Part shown: piece by piece, positions 6,259 through 13,204 of the stretch
Layout of the letters: each line of letters opens with the position of its first letter
Numbering within the stretch: the stretch's first letter is position 1
Assembly: GCA_003543035.1 (NCBI GenBank)
Contig: DPJL01000430.1
Coordinates: forward strand, 4,962 to 22,883
Direction of reading: 5' to 3'
DNA from: Micromonosporaceae bacterium
GTDB lineage: Bacteria; Actinomycetota; Actinomycetes; Mycobacteriales; Micromonosporaceae
DNA length: 17,922 nt
Notes under the pieces: model-generated
The model's input: the letters and a program-made list of their open reading frames with translations, nothing else
Database searches by the model: none
What the model was told of the DNA's origin: nothing
Position numbers and translations under genes: made by a program

Positions 6259-7590
6259 TCAACGGCGGAATTTGAGGCCTGCCTTGGAAATGCCCTTGAT
6301 GACTTCGGCGGACTCTTCGAAGCCGATCACGAGCACCCCCTCCGGCTGGAAGGCGTTGACCTGCCGGATGATGTCGTTGACCTGGTCAGGTTTGGCGACC
6401 ATCCCGTTTTCGCCGACGTCATAGCGGAAGGTCTTGATCTGACTCGGGGATATCCCCGCAGCGGCCAGCTCCTTCTGCACGCCGGCCATCAAACCCTCGC
6501 CGTAGGCGTCGTTTCTGGCGACGATGCAGAGCTTTTGGACTCCGTCGCGGAGCATCACATCGGCCAGGGCCCGGGCTTGCAGAATGTCCGAGGGCGCGGT
6601 GCGGAAGTAAAGGCCACTGTCCTCCACGGTGCTTAGCGCTTCGGCCGTGTTCGATGGCGAGAACATGATCATCCCGCCTTTAATCACTTCGGGGAGTACC
6701 GCGAGGCTGATCCCGGATCCGCTGGCACCGATGATGACGTGTACGCCGTCGGCCTTGTGCTTCGCGACCGTCGCCAACGCCTTCTTGGGATCGGTGAAGT
6801 CGTTGCCATCGCGCCACTGCACCGGCTGCCCAAGCACCCCACCGGCCTCGTTGACCTCCTTGAGCGCAAGCCTTGCTCCGGCACTCATCGGGGGATAGGC
6901 GAAGGAGAGGCCGCCCTCCATCGGCAGCAGCCCGCCCAGGATCAGTGGATTGCCCCTGCCGCTTGACGCTGCGGGCCGGGATGGTTGCTCCGACATGGCA
7001 TTGCGATCGTTGCCGGTGTTGAGAAACTCCGTCTTGCCGTTGTCGATCTGGTTGTTGGGGCCGAAGTGGAACACCCCATAACTGGCCGTCGACGGCTCTC
7101 CCGCTGAGGTGAAGCCGTGCCGCAGCGTCACGCCTCGGTAGGCCGGATCCCGGCCGGCCCGCGCATGGGCGAGGCACTCCGCGACGGAGGAACAGACGTC
7201 GGCGCCGATGGTGACGCCGTTGATCTGCTTGGCGATCGCCTTCGGGTCGGTTGTCCCGGCCAACTGCGCCGCGATCGCCGAAATTACTATCGCGTCGTAG
7301 GTCTCACCCGCGAAGATCAGGTCCCTCAGGTTCGGGTCGATAACGGAGATGCGGCTGCGGAAATCCTGGCCCAGCTGAGCCAGCGGGGCGGTCCCCTTCA
7401 TGCCTTCGAGCAGGCCCGGCTCATTCTTGAATGCGACGGCGAAACCATTTTGGACATTGCCGTCCGAGCCATAGAGGAATAGACCTTCATAGCCGTTTTC
7501 AGGTTGCGGATCGACCTGTTTGGCACATGCCGCCATAACGATGACGGCACAGGTGCCAACGACGAGTGCTAACAGACGGGATATCCGCAT
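6259..7590 (-). CDS. Branched-chain amino-acid-type ABC transporter substrate-binding lipoprotein, circularly permuted
   Basis: Membrane-anchored type I substrate-binding protein (LivJ/Peripla_BP_6 family) that would deliver a small amino-acid-like ligand to an ABC importer. Signal peptide 1-21 and lipobox MAAC (C22) are intact. The order of the fold is swapped. Residues about 37-185 match the end of the family: LFLYGSDGN, FAGETYDAIVISAIAAQL, a cysteine pair C133/C139, and YGVFHFGPNN. A polar linker (about 190-214) follows. Residues 215-440 match the beginning: LILGGLLPMEGG, LALKEVNEAGGVLG, VIIGASGSG, FSPSNTAEALS, YFRTAPSD, DAYGEG, and GFEESAEVIKGISKAGLK directly before the stop. GGAGG 9 bases before the ATG supports the start. 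No permease or ATPase gene is nearby, so it is an orphan here. The reading frame is uninterrupted over 443 codons. Confidence 0.9.
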   Translation of the reverse strand: MRISRLLALVVGTCAVIVMAACAKQVDPQPENGYEGLFLYGSDGNVQNGFAVAFKNEPGLLEGMKGTAPLAQLGQDFRSRISVIDPNLRDLIFAGETYDAIVISAIAAQLAGTTDPKAIAKQINGVTIGADVCSSVAECLAHARAGRDPAYRGVTLRHGFTSAGEPSTASYGVFHFGPNNQIDNGKTEFLNTGNDRNAMSEQPSRPAASSGRGNPLILGGLLPMEGGLSFAYPPMSAGARLALKEVNEAGGVLGQPVQWRDGNDFTDPKKALATVAKHKADGVHVIIGASGSGISLAVLPEVIKGGMIMFSPSNTAEALSTVEDSGLYFRTAPSDILQARALADVMLRDGVQKLCIVARNDAYGEGLMAGVQKELAAAGISPSQIKTFRYDVGENGMVAKPDQVNDIIRQVNAFQPEGVLVIGFEESAEVIKGISKAGLKFRR

Positions 7591-7894
7591 TTGAGGCGCC
7601 CTCCATACAGTGGTCCGCAGGGCAGGTTAACGCCAAAAGCAGATCCTGTCTTCGCCGGGTAGGGCTGCATTGGTACCCAACGAGACCATCGGGTTCGAAA
7701 AGTGAACGATCCCCCCTACACCAATTATCAGGAACCTCGATCGAGGCCCCGGAAAGCTGAGATGAAAAGACATTGGTGAGATACCACGAGCGCATATATC
7801 GGATACCTATTCCGCAGGGCGATTTGCCCGACAGCTGCGTTCCGCGATGGAAACGCTAGGGTGACGGGAGAGCTTGGCCCTGGAGGAGGAACGA
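7591..7894. other. Divergent intergenic region of about 300 bp
   Basis: It separates the substrate-binding gene from the patatin gene and must carry both promoters. The recognisable elements are GGAGG before the ATG at 7590 and GGAGGAGGA before the GTG at 7895. I see no convincing -35/-10 pair, operator or small gene. Confidence 0.5.
7882..7890 (+). promoter_or_regulatory. Ribosome binding site that fixes the GTG start of the patatin gene
   Basis: GGAGGAGGA ends 4 bases before GTG at 7895. The frame is open from a TTG at 7874, but that start would place this site inside the coding sequence. Confidence 0.75.
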
Positions 7895-8734
7895 GTGGCG
7901 AGCAGGTCTGCCGGCAAGGTCGCATTTGTCCTCGGCGGCGGGGGCGTGCTCGGGGCTCACGAAGTAGGCATGTTGCAGGCGTTGGCCGAGGCCGGGATCA
8001 GGCCCGATGTCATCATCGGCACCTCGGTCGGGGCGATCAACGGCGTCTTCGCCGCTGCCTATCCGAAAGGGATCGAGAAGCTGGCCGACCTCTGGCGGTC
8101 GGGCGGGGTCATGTCGGTCTTCGACGGATCACTCGTGACCAGAGTGGGCACATTTCTCCGATCCGGCACCCACGTCCAGTCCAGCCATGGTTTGGAGGGC
8201 CTGCTCGCCGAGCTTCTCCCGGTCGAGCGGATCGAAGACCTCGAGGTGCCGTTCCAATGTGTGGCGGCGAGCATCGAGCGGGCCACCGCGCACTGGTTCA
8301 TCGACGGCCCCATCATCCCCGCGGTCCTCGCGTCATCCGCTGTCCCGGGTCTGCTGCCCGCTGTCCGGATCGGTGAAGAGCATTTCCTGGACGGCGGTCT
8401 GGTACACAGCATCCCTGTCGGACGGGCCGTAGCGCTTGGGGCGGAAACGGTTTACGTCCTCCATGTGGGAAGAATCGAGCGCGCATTGGCCGCGCCCCGG
8501 CGACCATGGCAGGTCGGCATGGTGGCATTCGAGATCGCGCGGCGGCATCGCTTCTTTGAGGAGATGGCATCTCTACCAAAGGACGTGAAGGTACACGTAT
8601 TGCCCGCCGGTGCGGATAGCCCGAGTCCCCGCGGCGACTTGTCCCCCTTGCGTTACCGCGACACATCGCGTATCGATGTGCATATCCAAAGGGCGTACCA
8701 GGCCTCGCGTTCCTATTTGGAATCGATCGCCTAG
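7895..8734 (+). CDS. Patatin-like phospholipase
   Basis: Predicted serine lipid acyl hydrolase of 279 residues using a Ser-Asp dyad. The oxyanion-hole loop GGGGVLG (14-20), nucleophile elbow GTSVG (S44) and DGG (D166) are all present and in order, so the enzyme should be active. There is no signal peptide or membrane segment, implying a cytoplasmic or peripheral protein acting on membrane phospholipid or lysophospholipid. The start is GTG with GGAGGAGGA upstream. A PlsC-type acyltransferase begins 38 bp after its stop, almost certainly in the same transcript. The pairing suggests acyl removal by this protein and re-acylation by the next. The specific lipid is unknown. Confidence 0.92.
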   Translation: MASRSAGKVAFVLGGGGVLGAHEVGMLQALAEAGIRPDVIIGTSVGAINGVFAAAYPKGIEKLADLWRSGGVMSVFDGSLVTRVGTFLRSGTHVQSSHGLEGLLAELLPVERIEDLEVPFQCVAASIERATAHWFIDGPIIPAVLASSAVPGLLPAVRIGEEHFLDGGLVHSIPVGRAVALGAETVYVLHVGRIERALAAPRRPWQVGMVAFEIARRHRFFEEMASLPKDVKVHVLPAGADSPSPRGDLSPLRYRDTSRIDVHIQRAYQASRSYLESIA

Positions 8735-8761
8735 TTTTGCTCCTGGTGCTTGCCTTCGTCC

Positions 8762-8768
8762 AAGGAGG
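8762..8768 (+). promoter_or_regulatory. Ribosome binding site that fixes the GTG start of the acyltransferase gene
   Basis: AAGGAGG lies 4 bases before GTG at 8773. An earlier in-frame TTG at 8737 has no comparable site. Confidence 0.7.
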
Positions 8769-8772
8769 ACTA

Positions 8773-9828
8773 GTGCCACCTCGAATAGTTCGGCGTTTGA
8801 TTTTCGCACCGCTGGCAATTGTGATCACCCTGGCCTGGATAGTTCTCCTTCCGCTGTTGCTGCTGCTCGCGATTGTGGTGGCACCGTCGAGGGCCGGGCG
8901 CCGGCGCACGCTGAGGCTCGTCTTCTTCAGCGTCGCGTGGCTTGTGATGGAGTCGGCCACACTATTCGCGAGCCTCGGTCTCTGGATCGCGAGCGGGTTC
9001 GGCGGCAGATTGCGATCCGCGGCGAATCAGGAGCGCCATTACCGGCTCGTCGGCTGGTTCATGGGCACGCTCTTCCCGGTGATCACCCGCCTTTTCAACG
9101 TGACACTTGAGGTGCAGGAGCCCGAGTTCACCCCGGAAGAGGCGGCGGCCCGCCTGACCCGTCCGGTGATTGTGCTCAGCCGCCATGCGGGGCCGGGCGA
9201 TTCGTTTCTCATCGTCAACCAGATGCTGAGCCAGTACGGGCGACGGCCCTCCATTGTCATGAAAGGCGCCCTGCAGTTCGATCCCGCGCTCGACGTGGTC
9301 ATCAATCGTTTGCCGCACGCGTTTGTCTGGCCGAGCAAGGGACCCGGCAGCGGTGTCACCGAGGAAATCACCCGGCTCGCGTCCCGGTTGGGCGACGCCG
9401 ATGCATTGCTGATCTTTCCCGAGGGCGGCAACTTCACCCACGGACGGCGTGAGCGAGCGATCGAGCGGTTGGAGAGCAGCGGTCAGCGCGAGGCAGCCGA
9501 GCGAGCCCGGGGTATGTCCAACCTGCTCGCCCCGCGCACGGGTGGAGTGCTGGCCGCGGTCTCGGCGGCTCCTACCGCGGACGTGATTTTCGTGGCGCAC
9601 ACCGGTTTGGACGACCTGATCACGGTAAGGGACATCTGGCACAGCATCCCGATGGAGCAGACGGTCAAGTCCCGGTGGTGGCGCGTGCCGGCCGCCCAGA
9701 TCCCACGCGATCGCGACGAGCAGGTCACGTGGCTCTACGGGTGGTGGGAGCAGATTGACCGGTGGATTGCCGAGAACCGCCCCGTCCGCACGCCAACCGG
9801 TGCGTCCATTGTGGACGCACCGGACTAG
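8773..9828 (+). CDS. PlsC-type 1-acyl-sn-glycerol-3-phosphate acyltransferase family protein
   Basis: Membrane acyltransferase of 351 residues, expected to transfer an acyl chain to a lysophospholipid or lysophosphatidate. Two hydrophobic segments lie at about 10-37 and 45-75, separated by a basic SRAGRRR turn. The acyltransferase core follows: HX4D as SRHAGPGDSF (H138, D143) and FPEGGNFT (215-222) in place of the usual FPEGTR. The divergent FPEG motif and the long C-terminal part (about 130 residues) make it an atypical actinobacterial PlsC, so the precise acceptor is uncertain. It is the second gene of the patatin operon. Directly after its stop comes the end of an IS5-type element; the C-terminus looks natural (TGASIVDAPD), so the insertion probably did not truncate it. 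Confidence 0.88.
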   Translation: MPPRIVRRLIFAPLAIVITLAWIVLLPLLLLLAIVVAPSRAGRRRTLRLVFFSVAWLVMESATLFASLGLWIASGFGGRLRSAANQERHYRLVGWFMGTLFPVITRLFNVTLEVQEPEFTPEEAAARLTRPVIVLSRHAGPGDSFLIVNQMLSQYGRRPSIVMKGALQFDPALDVVINRLPHAFVWPSKGPGSGVTEEITRLASRLGDADALLIFPEGGNFTHGRRERAIERLESSGQREAAERARGMSNLLAPRTGGVLAAVSAAPTADVIFVAHTGLDDLITVRDIWHSIPMEQTVKSRWWRVPAAQIPRDRDEQVTWLYGWWEQIDRWIAENRPVRTPTGASIVDAPD

Positions 9829-9942
9829 GGCCTGTTTCAAAAGGGTCGTAGCCATTCGTTGATCGCGGCGATGCGGACCGTAGCCTCGTAGCGGACGGCA
9901 AGCTTGTCGTACCTGGTGGCCACGGCCCGATGTTGGGCGCGC
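9829..9942 (-). pseudogene. 3' fragment of an IS5-family transposase
   Basis: On the minus strand, ending at TGA 9837-9839, the translation contains QHRAVATRYDKLAVRYEA and AAINEWLRPF, the typical C-terminus of IS5-family (DDE) transposases of actinomycetes. Homology stops near 9942 and no catalytic DDE region is left. GGCCTGTTTCAAAA at 9829-9842 probably belongs to the element's terminal inverted repeat and directly follows the plsC stop codon. It is a dead remnant. Confidence 0.8.
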
Positions 9943-10012
9943 CTAGGCTTCAAGCACAGCCTGATTTCAAGAGCGCCTTGGTTACAGGCGTGCAGCCGCC
10001 ATCACGCCCGGC

Positions 10013-10115
10013 GTCATCGCCAGGCTCAAATAGTCGCCGCCAGGCTCAAATAGTCGCCGCCGCCAGGCTTAGATAATCGCCGCCAGGCTTAGATAATCGC
10101 CGCGAGGCTCAGATA
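10013..10115. repeat. Five-copy 20-bp tandem repeat over the 3' end of the MerR-type gene
   Basis: Copies at 10013-10032, 10033-10052, 10053-10075 (with an extra GCC), 10076-10095 and 10096-10115. The plus-strand unit is RTCGCCGCCAGGCTYARATA. The unit derives from coding sequence for YLSLAA. Because 20 is not a multiple of 3, each copy shifts frame, and the gene's TAA stop (10089-10091) lies in the second copy it enters. Confidence 0.9.
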
Positions 10116-10784
10116 ATGGCTGAGCCGGGAGGCGGCGTCGAGCATGGCGACGCCCTGCGCGGTAAGCCGTCGCTGCCAGTCATCCAGGGCGCGGGAGAGC
10201 GTCTCCGTGCCGCCCGCCGTTCGGACCTGCTGGACCACGGTTGCTATGTGGTTCAGCAGATATCCTCCGCGCCGCAGCAGGTGGGCCAGCTCGGCGTCGC
10301 GGGTGTCACTCGCGCGAAACACCCGGTAGCCGGTGGCCGGATCGCGTGCGGGGGCGAGGATGCCGGCGCTTTCCCATTTGCGCAAGGTGGCCGGGGTGAC
10401 CCGGAGCCGGCGCGCGAGTTCGCCGATGGTCCACACGCCGGAGGCCGGAGCGTTGTCCGGCCCCGCAGGCAGGTCCCCAATCGCTTCTCGCACCGCGTCG
10501 AGCGTGTCCCGGTCGCGCAGCATCTGGCCGTGACCGCGATCGATGACGATCAGCGCGTCGTCGAGCACGCCATCGTGCAGCGCGTTCATGATCTGGCCAG
10601 CGGCCGGGTATCCGTATGCCGCGACGAGCGCCAGATAGGCACGCAGCGCGGCCGCATGAACCTCGGTGTAGACCCGGTAACCGCTGCGCGTGCGCTCAGC
10701 GGGCGGGATGAACCCGTCTCGCTCGTAGTTGCGGACCGCCTGGGTCGAGAGTCCGTGCTCGCGCGCGAGGTCGGATGGTCGCAC
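10089..10784 (-). CDS. TioE-type MerR-family transcriptional regulator with two MerR DNA-binding domains
   Basis: A 231-residue regulator starting at GTG. It contains two MerR winged-helix motifs: the first at 1-40 (RPSDLAREHGLSTQAVRNYE, then GYRVYT) and the second at about 117-155 (WTIGELARRLRVTPATLRKWE, then TGYRVF). A helical stretch joins them and another follows. This tandem arrangement is typical of proteins annotated as TioE family. The frame is open upstream to 11045 but the extra residues overlap the divergent gene; TAAAGT 8 bases before the GTG suggests a leaderless start. It is divergent from an erythromycin-esterase-family gene and is its likely regulator. Its C-terminus runs into a tandem repeat that supplies the stop. 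The ligand is unknown. Confidence 0.85.
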   Translation of the reverse strand: MRPSDLAREHGLSTQAVRNYERDGFIPPAERTRSGYRVYTEVHAAALRAYLALVAAYGYPAAGQIMNALHDGVLDDALIVIDRGHGQMLRDRDTLDAVREAIGDLPAGPDNAPASGVWTIGELARRLRVTPATLRKWESAGILAPARDPATGYRVFRASDTRDAELAHLLRRGGYLLNHIATVVQQVRTAGGTETLSRALDDWQRRLTAQGVAMLDAASRLSHYLSLAAII

Positions 10785-10866
10785 GGTTTGAAACTTTACC
10801 GCGAAACTACGCACTCCACTCGAATGAAAAGTCTCAACCAAAGGTTCAATGGTACGTTTTAGCCAC
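10785..10866. promoter_or_regulatory. Divergent promoter region of the MerR regulator and esterase genes
   Basis: 82 bp. Plus strand: TACGTT (10853-10858) lies 8 bases before the ATG at 10867. Minus strand: TAAAGT (10793-10798) lies 8 bases before the GTG at 10784. Both genes lack a Shine-Dalgarno, so both may be leaderless. The dyad AACCAAAGGTT (10836-10846) falls between the esterase -10 and where its -35 should be, the place MerR activators bind. Tentative. Confidence 0.42.
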
Positions 10867-11997
10867 ATGAGCCAGGACATTCGAGACTTCGTACCCGAGC
10901 CATGTGATCTTCTCGCCCTAGGCGAGCCGACCCACCAGGAGCCCGCTTTCGGCGCGGTCCGCAACGAACTCTTCGCCCAGCTGGTCGAGCTCGGCTTCCG
11001 TTCGATCGCCCTCGAGACCGATCGCGTGGCCGCGTTCGCCGTCAACGACTACGTACTGAACGGCACCGGAAGCCTCGACTCGGTGATGAGCGAAGGCTTC
11101 TCCCACGACTTCGGCGCCTTGGACGCCAATCGGCGGCTGGTCGCCTGGATGCGGGAGTACAACCGGAACCGGCCAGCGCACGAGCGCTTGACCTTCCACG
11201 GTTTCGACGCCCCGACCGAAAACACCAGCGCACCCAGCCCGAGAAGCTATTTCGAGTATGCACGCGACTATCTGCACATCGAGAACCTCGACATCGCGGG
11301 CATCGCCGGAGACGACCATCGCTGGAGCCGCGCTGAGGCGATCCTCGACTTCGCCATGTCCATGGGCGCCACGCCCGAAGCCGAGCGGCTGCGAAGGATC
11401 GGCGAGGACCTGCTCACGAGGCTTTACGCCCGCGCACCAGAGCTGATCGCAAGGACCTCACGCGCCGAGTGGCTCCGGGCCAAGATGCACCTCGATGCCG
11501 GCCTCGGGCTGCTCCACTACCACTGGCAGGCGGCGCAGCCCCTCGGGCAAAGCGATCGGGTCTCCCTCCTGCTGACCACGCGGGACACGTTGATGGCGCG
11601 CAATCTGCTCGACATCCGCAGCGTCGAGGCGGGGCGCGGCCCGACGCTGCTCTTCGCCCACAACCTTCACCTGCAACGAAACGGGAGCGCCGGGAGCCTG
11701 GGCGACATGAGCGCCAACTGGTTCGGCGCCGGGTCCATCGTGGACTCCCTGCGGATCGAAAGCTACTTCTTCATCGCAGCCAGTCTCGGGCGCAGTGAGG
11801 TTCTCAAGCTGGGCGAGCCCGAGCCGGACACCTTCGAGGGTTTCCTGCAACGCCGCATCACCGGCTGGGGCCTGATCCGCGCCACCGAGGTGTCCCCAGC
11901 TCGCACGCGCGCGGACACCACCCCGCAGCAGGGCTATTTCCCGCTCGACCAGGCGACCGTCGACGGAGCCGACGCGATCATGCACATCACCGGCTAA
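10867..11997 (+). CDS. Erythromycin esterase family protein
   Basis: A 376-residue cytoplasmic protein of the EreA/EreB-like superfamily, some members of which hydrolyse the macrolide lactone while most have unknown substrates. Family landmarks are LALGEPTHQEPAF (E20, H23), FRSIALETD (E50), the GFDAPT motif near 112-117, TTRDTLMARN, and FAHNLHLQR (H265, H268), matching the metal or catalytic residues of EreB. An in-frame ATG lies 18 bases upstream (10849), but the family start is MSQDIRDF, so 10867 is chosen. It is divergent from the TioE-type regulator. Resistance to a macrolide should not be assumed from sequence. A strong hairpin follows 20 bases after the stop. Confidence 0.88.
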   Translation: MSQDIRDFVPEPCDLLALGEPTHQEPAFGAVRNELFAQLVELGFRSIALETDRVAAFAVNDYVLNGTGSLDSVMSEGFSHDFGALDANRRLVAWMREYNRNRPAHERLTFHGFDAPTENTSAPSPRSYFEYARDYLHIENLDIAGIAGDDHRWSRAEAILDFAMSMGATPEAERLRRIGEDLLTRLYARAPELIARTSRAEWLRAKMHLDAGLGLLHYHWQAAQPLGQSDRVSLLLTTRDTLMARNLLDIRSVEAGRGPTLLFAHNLHLQRNGSAGSLGDMSANWFGAGSIVDSLRIESYFFIAASLGRSEVLKLGEPEPDTFEGFLQRRITGWGLIRATEVSPARTRADTTPQQGYFPLDQATVDGADAIMHITG

Positions 11998-12016
11998 GGC
12001 GTTTTTGGATTGCCTA

Positions 12017-12051
12017 GTCAGGATGCATGAGTGCCGCTCATGCATCCTGAC
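12017..12051. terminator. Perfect 15-bp inverted repeat, bidirectional terminator
   Basis: GTCAGGATGCATGAG (12017-12031) pairs perfectly with 12037-12051 around a 5-base loop. It begins 20 bases after the esterase stop codon. The opposite-strand small ORF ends inside it. Confidence 0.72.
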
Positions 12052-12209
12052 ACGAGCCACATCACCGTCACCATTGGCGTCGGCGTCTCGGCATGCTCAT
12101 CGACGCCGAATCCGCCGAGCGCTAGCGTTTCCTCGCTGACTGGCTGGAGCCCCGCTGCGCGCAGCTCCTTTGTGACCAGCTGCGCCAAATCTGAGATGCG
12201 TTGCTGCAT
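12018..12209 (-). CDS. Possible small protein of 63 residues, uncertain
   Basis: An ORF starting MQQRISDLAQLVTKEL with amphipathic helical character, then LALGGFGVDEHAE and VTVMWLVSG. Codon choice looks like real coding sequence until near the end, but the last ten or so codons lie inside the 15-bp inverted repeat and use one of its arms as the stop. A GGGGG stretch stands 8 bases before this ATG; another ATG lies two codons upstream at 12215. It may be a real small gene, or the start of a longer gene cut by the hairpin sequence. I do not recognise a family. Confidence 0.4.
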   Translation of the reverse strand: MQQRISDLAQLVTKELRAAGLQPVSEETLALGGFGVDEHAETPTPMVTVMWLVSGCMSGTHAS

Positions 12210-12310
12210 TGTCATTTCCCCCGCTGCAATTCCGATTAACGGCCGATTCGCGAGACTGGCGAGTCGACTGCCAGCCGTCGCCGGGAGCAGCGGCGGCCGG
12301 CAGTCGTCCC

Positions 12311-13183
12311 TCAGCCCTCGTCGGTGAGAATTTGGCGCAGCGTCACGGCGAACGCCTCCGGTTCGCCCTTCATGCCGAATTCGTCGCCGAGAAACCCGCC
12401 GTGGTGGCTGGGGAAGGTGACGGCATTCGTGCCGAGCCGTTCAGCCACTGCCAATCCTGCGCGGTGGGCCATTTCGCCCTCCGATTCGGCGCCGACGCCG
12501 ACGACGATGTGGGTCGATGCCGCGCGCAGCGCGTCGAAGTCGTGCTCGTAGTGGGTACACGTGATGATGTTCTGCCCGACCAACGGGTCGTCACGGGAGC
12601 CGTCGTCCTCGGACGGTAACCCGAAATCGGCCGGATTCGGTGCGGGCCGGTCGGCGAAATCGGCTGGAATCTCGCCTCGCAGACCGACAAGCGCGATGAA
12701 CTTTGCCATTGCCGGGCCGAAGCCGTCGCGCTCGTACGTGCGGCGGATGGCCGCCGTCGCCGCCAGCGCCTGCTCACGGTCCGGCAGGGCCTGAGCGGCC
12801 GGCGGCTCGTGCGCAACGATGGTTCGCACCTGCTCCGGGTGGCGGGCCACTAGAGCCAGCCCGTTGACGGCGCCGCCGCTGCTGGCGAAGATGTCCACCG
12901 GTGCGCCGCCGAGGGCGGAGATCAGCTGGTGCAGGTCGTTCGCGTGCTCGTCGGGTGTGGACTCGCCGGCGGCGTCGGTGCGCTTGCTCCGGTCTGCCCC
13001 CCGCGGGTCGTAGGTCACCACCGTACGATCCCGGAATTGCTCGGCCAGGGTGGCGAACCCACTCGCCCCCATGGGTGATCCGATCATCAGCAGGATCGGC
13101 GCGGTGCTCGCCTTGGCCTCCCTTACGTCGTAATGCACGACCGCCCCGGGTGCGTCAAGGGTGTGGGTCTCTAGCTCGGTCAT
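12311..13183 (-). CDS. Alpha/beta hydrolase
   Basis: A 290-residue cytoplasmic serine hydrolase of the alpha/beta fold. Visible elements are the oxyanion-loop region LLMIGSPMGASG (31-42), VVTYDPRGADRS (55-66), the nucleophile elbow ASSGG (S102; the first glycine of GxSxG is alanine) and the late histidine in FPSHHGGF (H260/H261). The acid residue is not certain. GGGAG (13189-13193) before the ATG supports the start. The DNA ligase gene ends 21 bp upstream on the same strand, so both are probably on one transcript. The substrate is unknown; generic esterases and haloperoxidase-like proteins share this pattern. Confidence 0.85.
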   Translation of the reverse strand: MTELETHTLDAPGAVVHYDVREAKASTAPILLMIGSPMGASGFATLAEQFRDRTVVTYDPRGADRSKRTDAAGESTPDEHANDLHQLISALGGAPVDIFASSGGAVNGLALVARHPEQVRTIVAHEPPAAQALPDREQALAATAAIRRTYERDGFGPAMAKFIALVGLRGEIPADFADRPAPNPADFGLPSEDDGSRDDPLVGQNIITCTHYEHDFDALRAASTHIVVGVGAESEGEMAHRAGLAVAERLGTNAVTFPSHHGGFLGDEFGMKGEPEAFAVTLRQILTDEG

Positions 13184-13204
13184 TGGTACTCCCTTCTCGG
13201 TGTT

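Noticed and set aside
6259..7590. Two fused half-genes from a frameshift or assembly error
   Set aside because: The frame is continuous, the signal peptide and linker fit, and together the halves make one complete fold in swapped order; an error would not be expected to do this, though reads should confirm it.
8962..9855. 297-codon minus-strand open frame opposite plsC
   Set aside because: Overlaps the whole acyltransferase, which has conserved motifs and a strong ribosome site; the antisense protein has no recognisable motif.
10013..10115. Possible CRISPR array
   Set aside because: Units are directly adjacent with no spacers, only 20 bp long and derived from coding sequence.
10089..11997. 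Part of a thiocoraline-like biosynthetic cluster, because of the TioE-type regulator
   Set aside because: No NRPS, tailoring or transporter genes nearby; TioE-type regulators are common outside such clusters.
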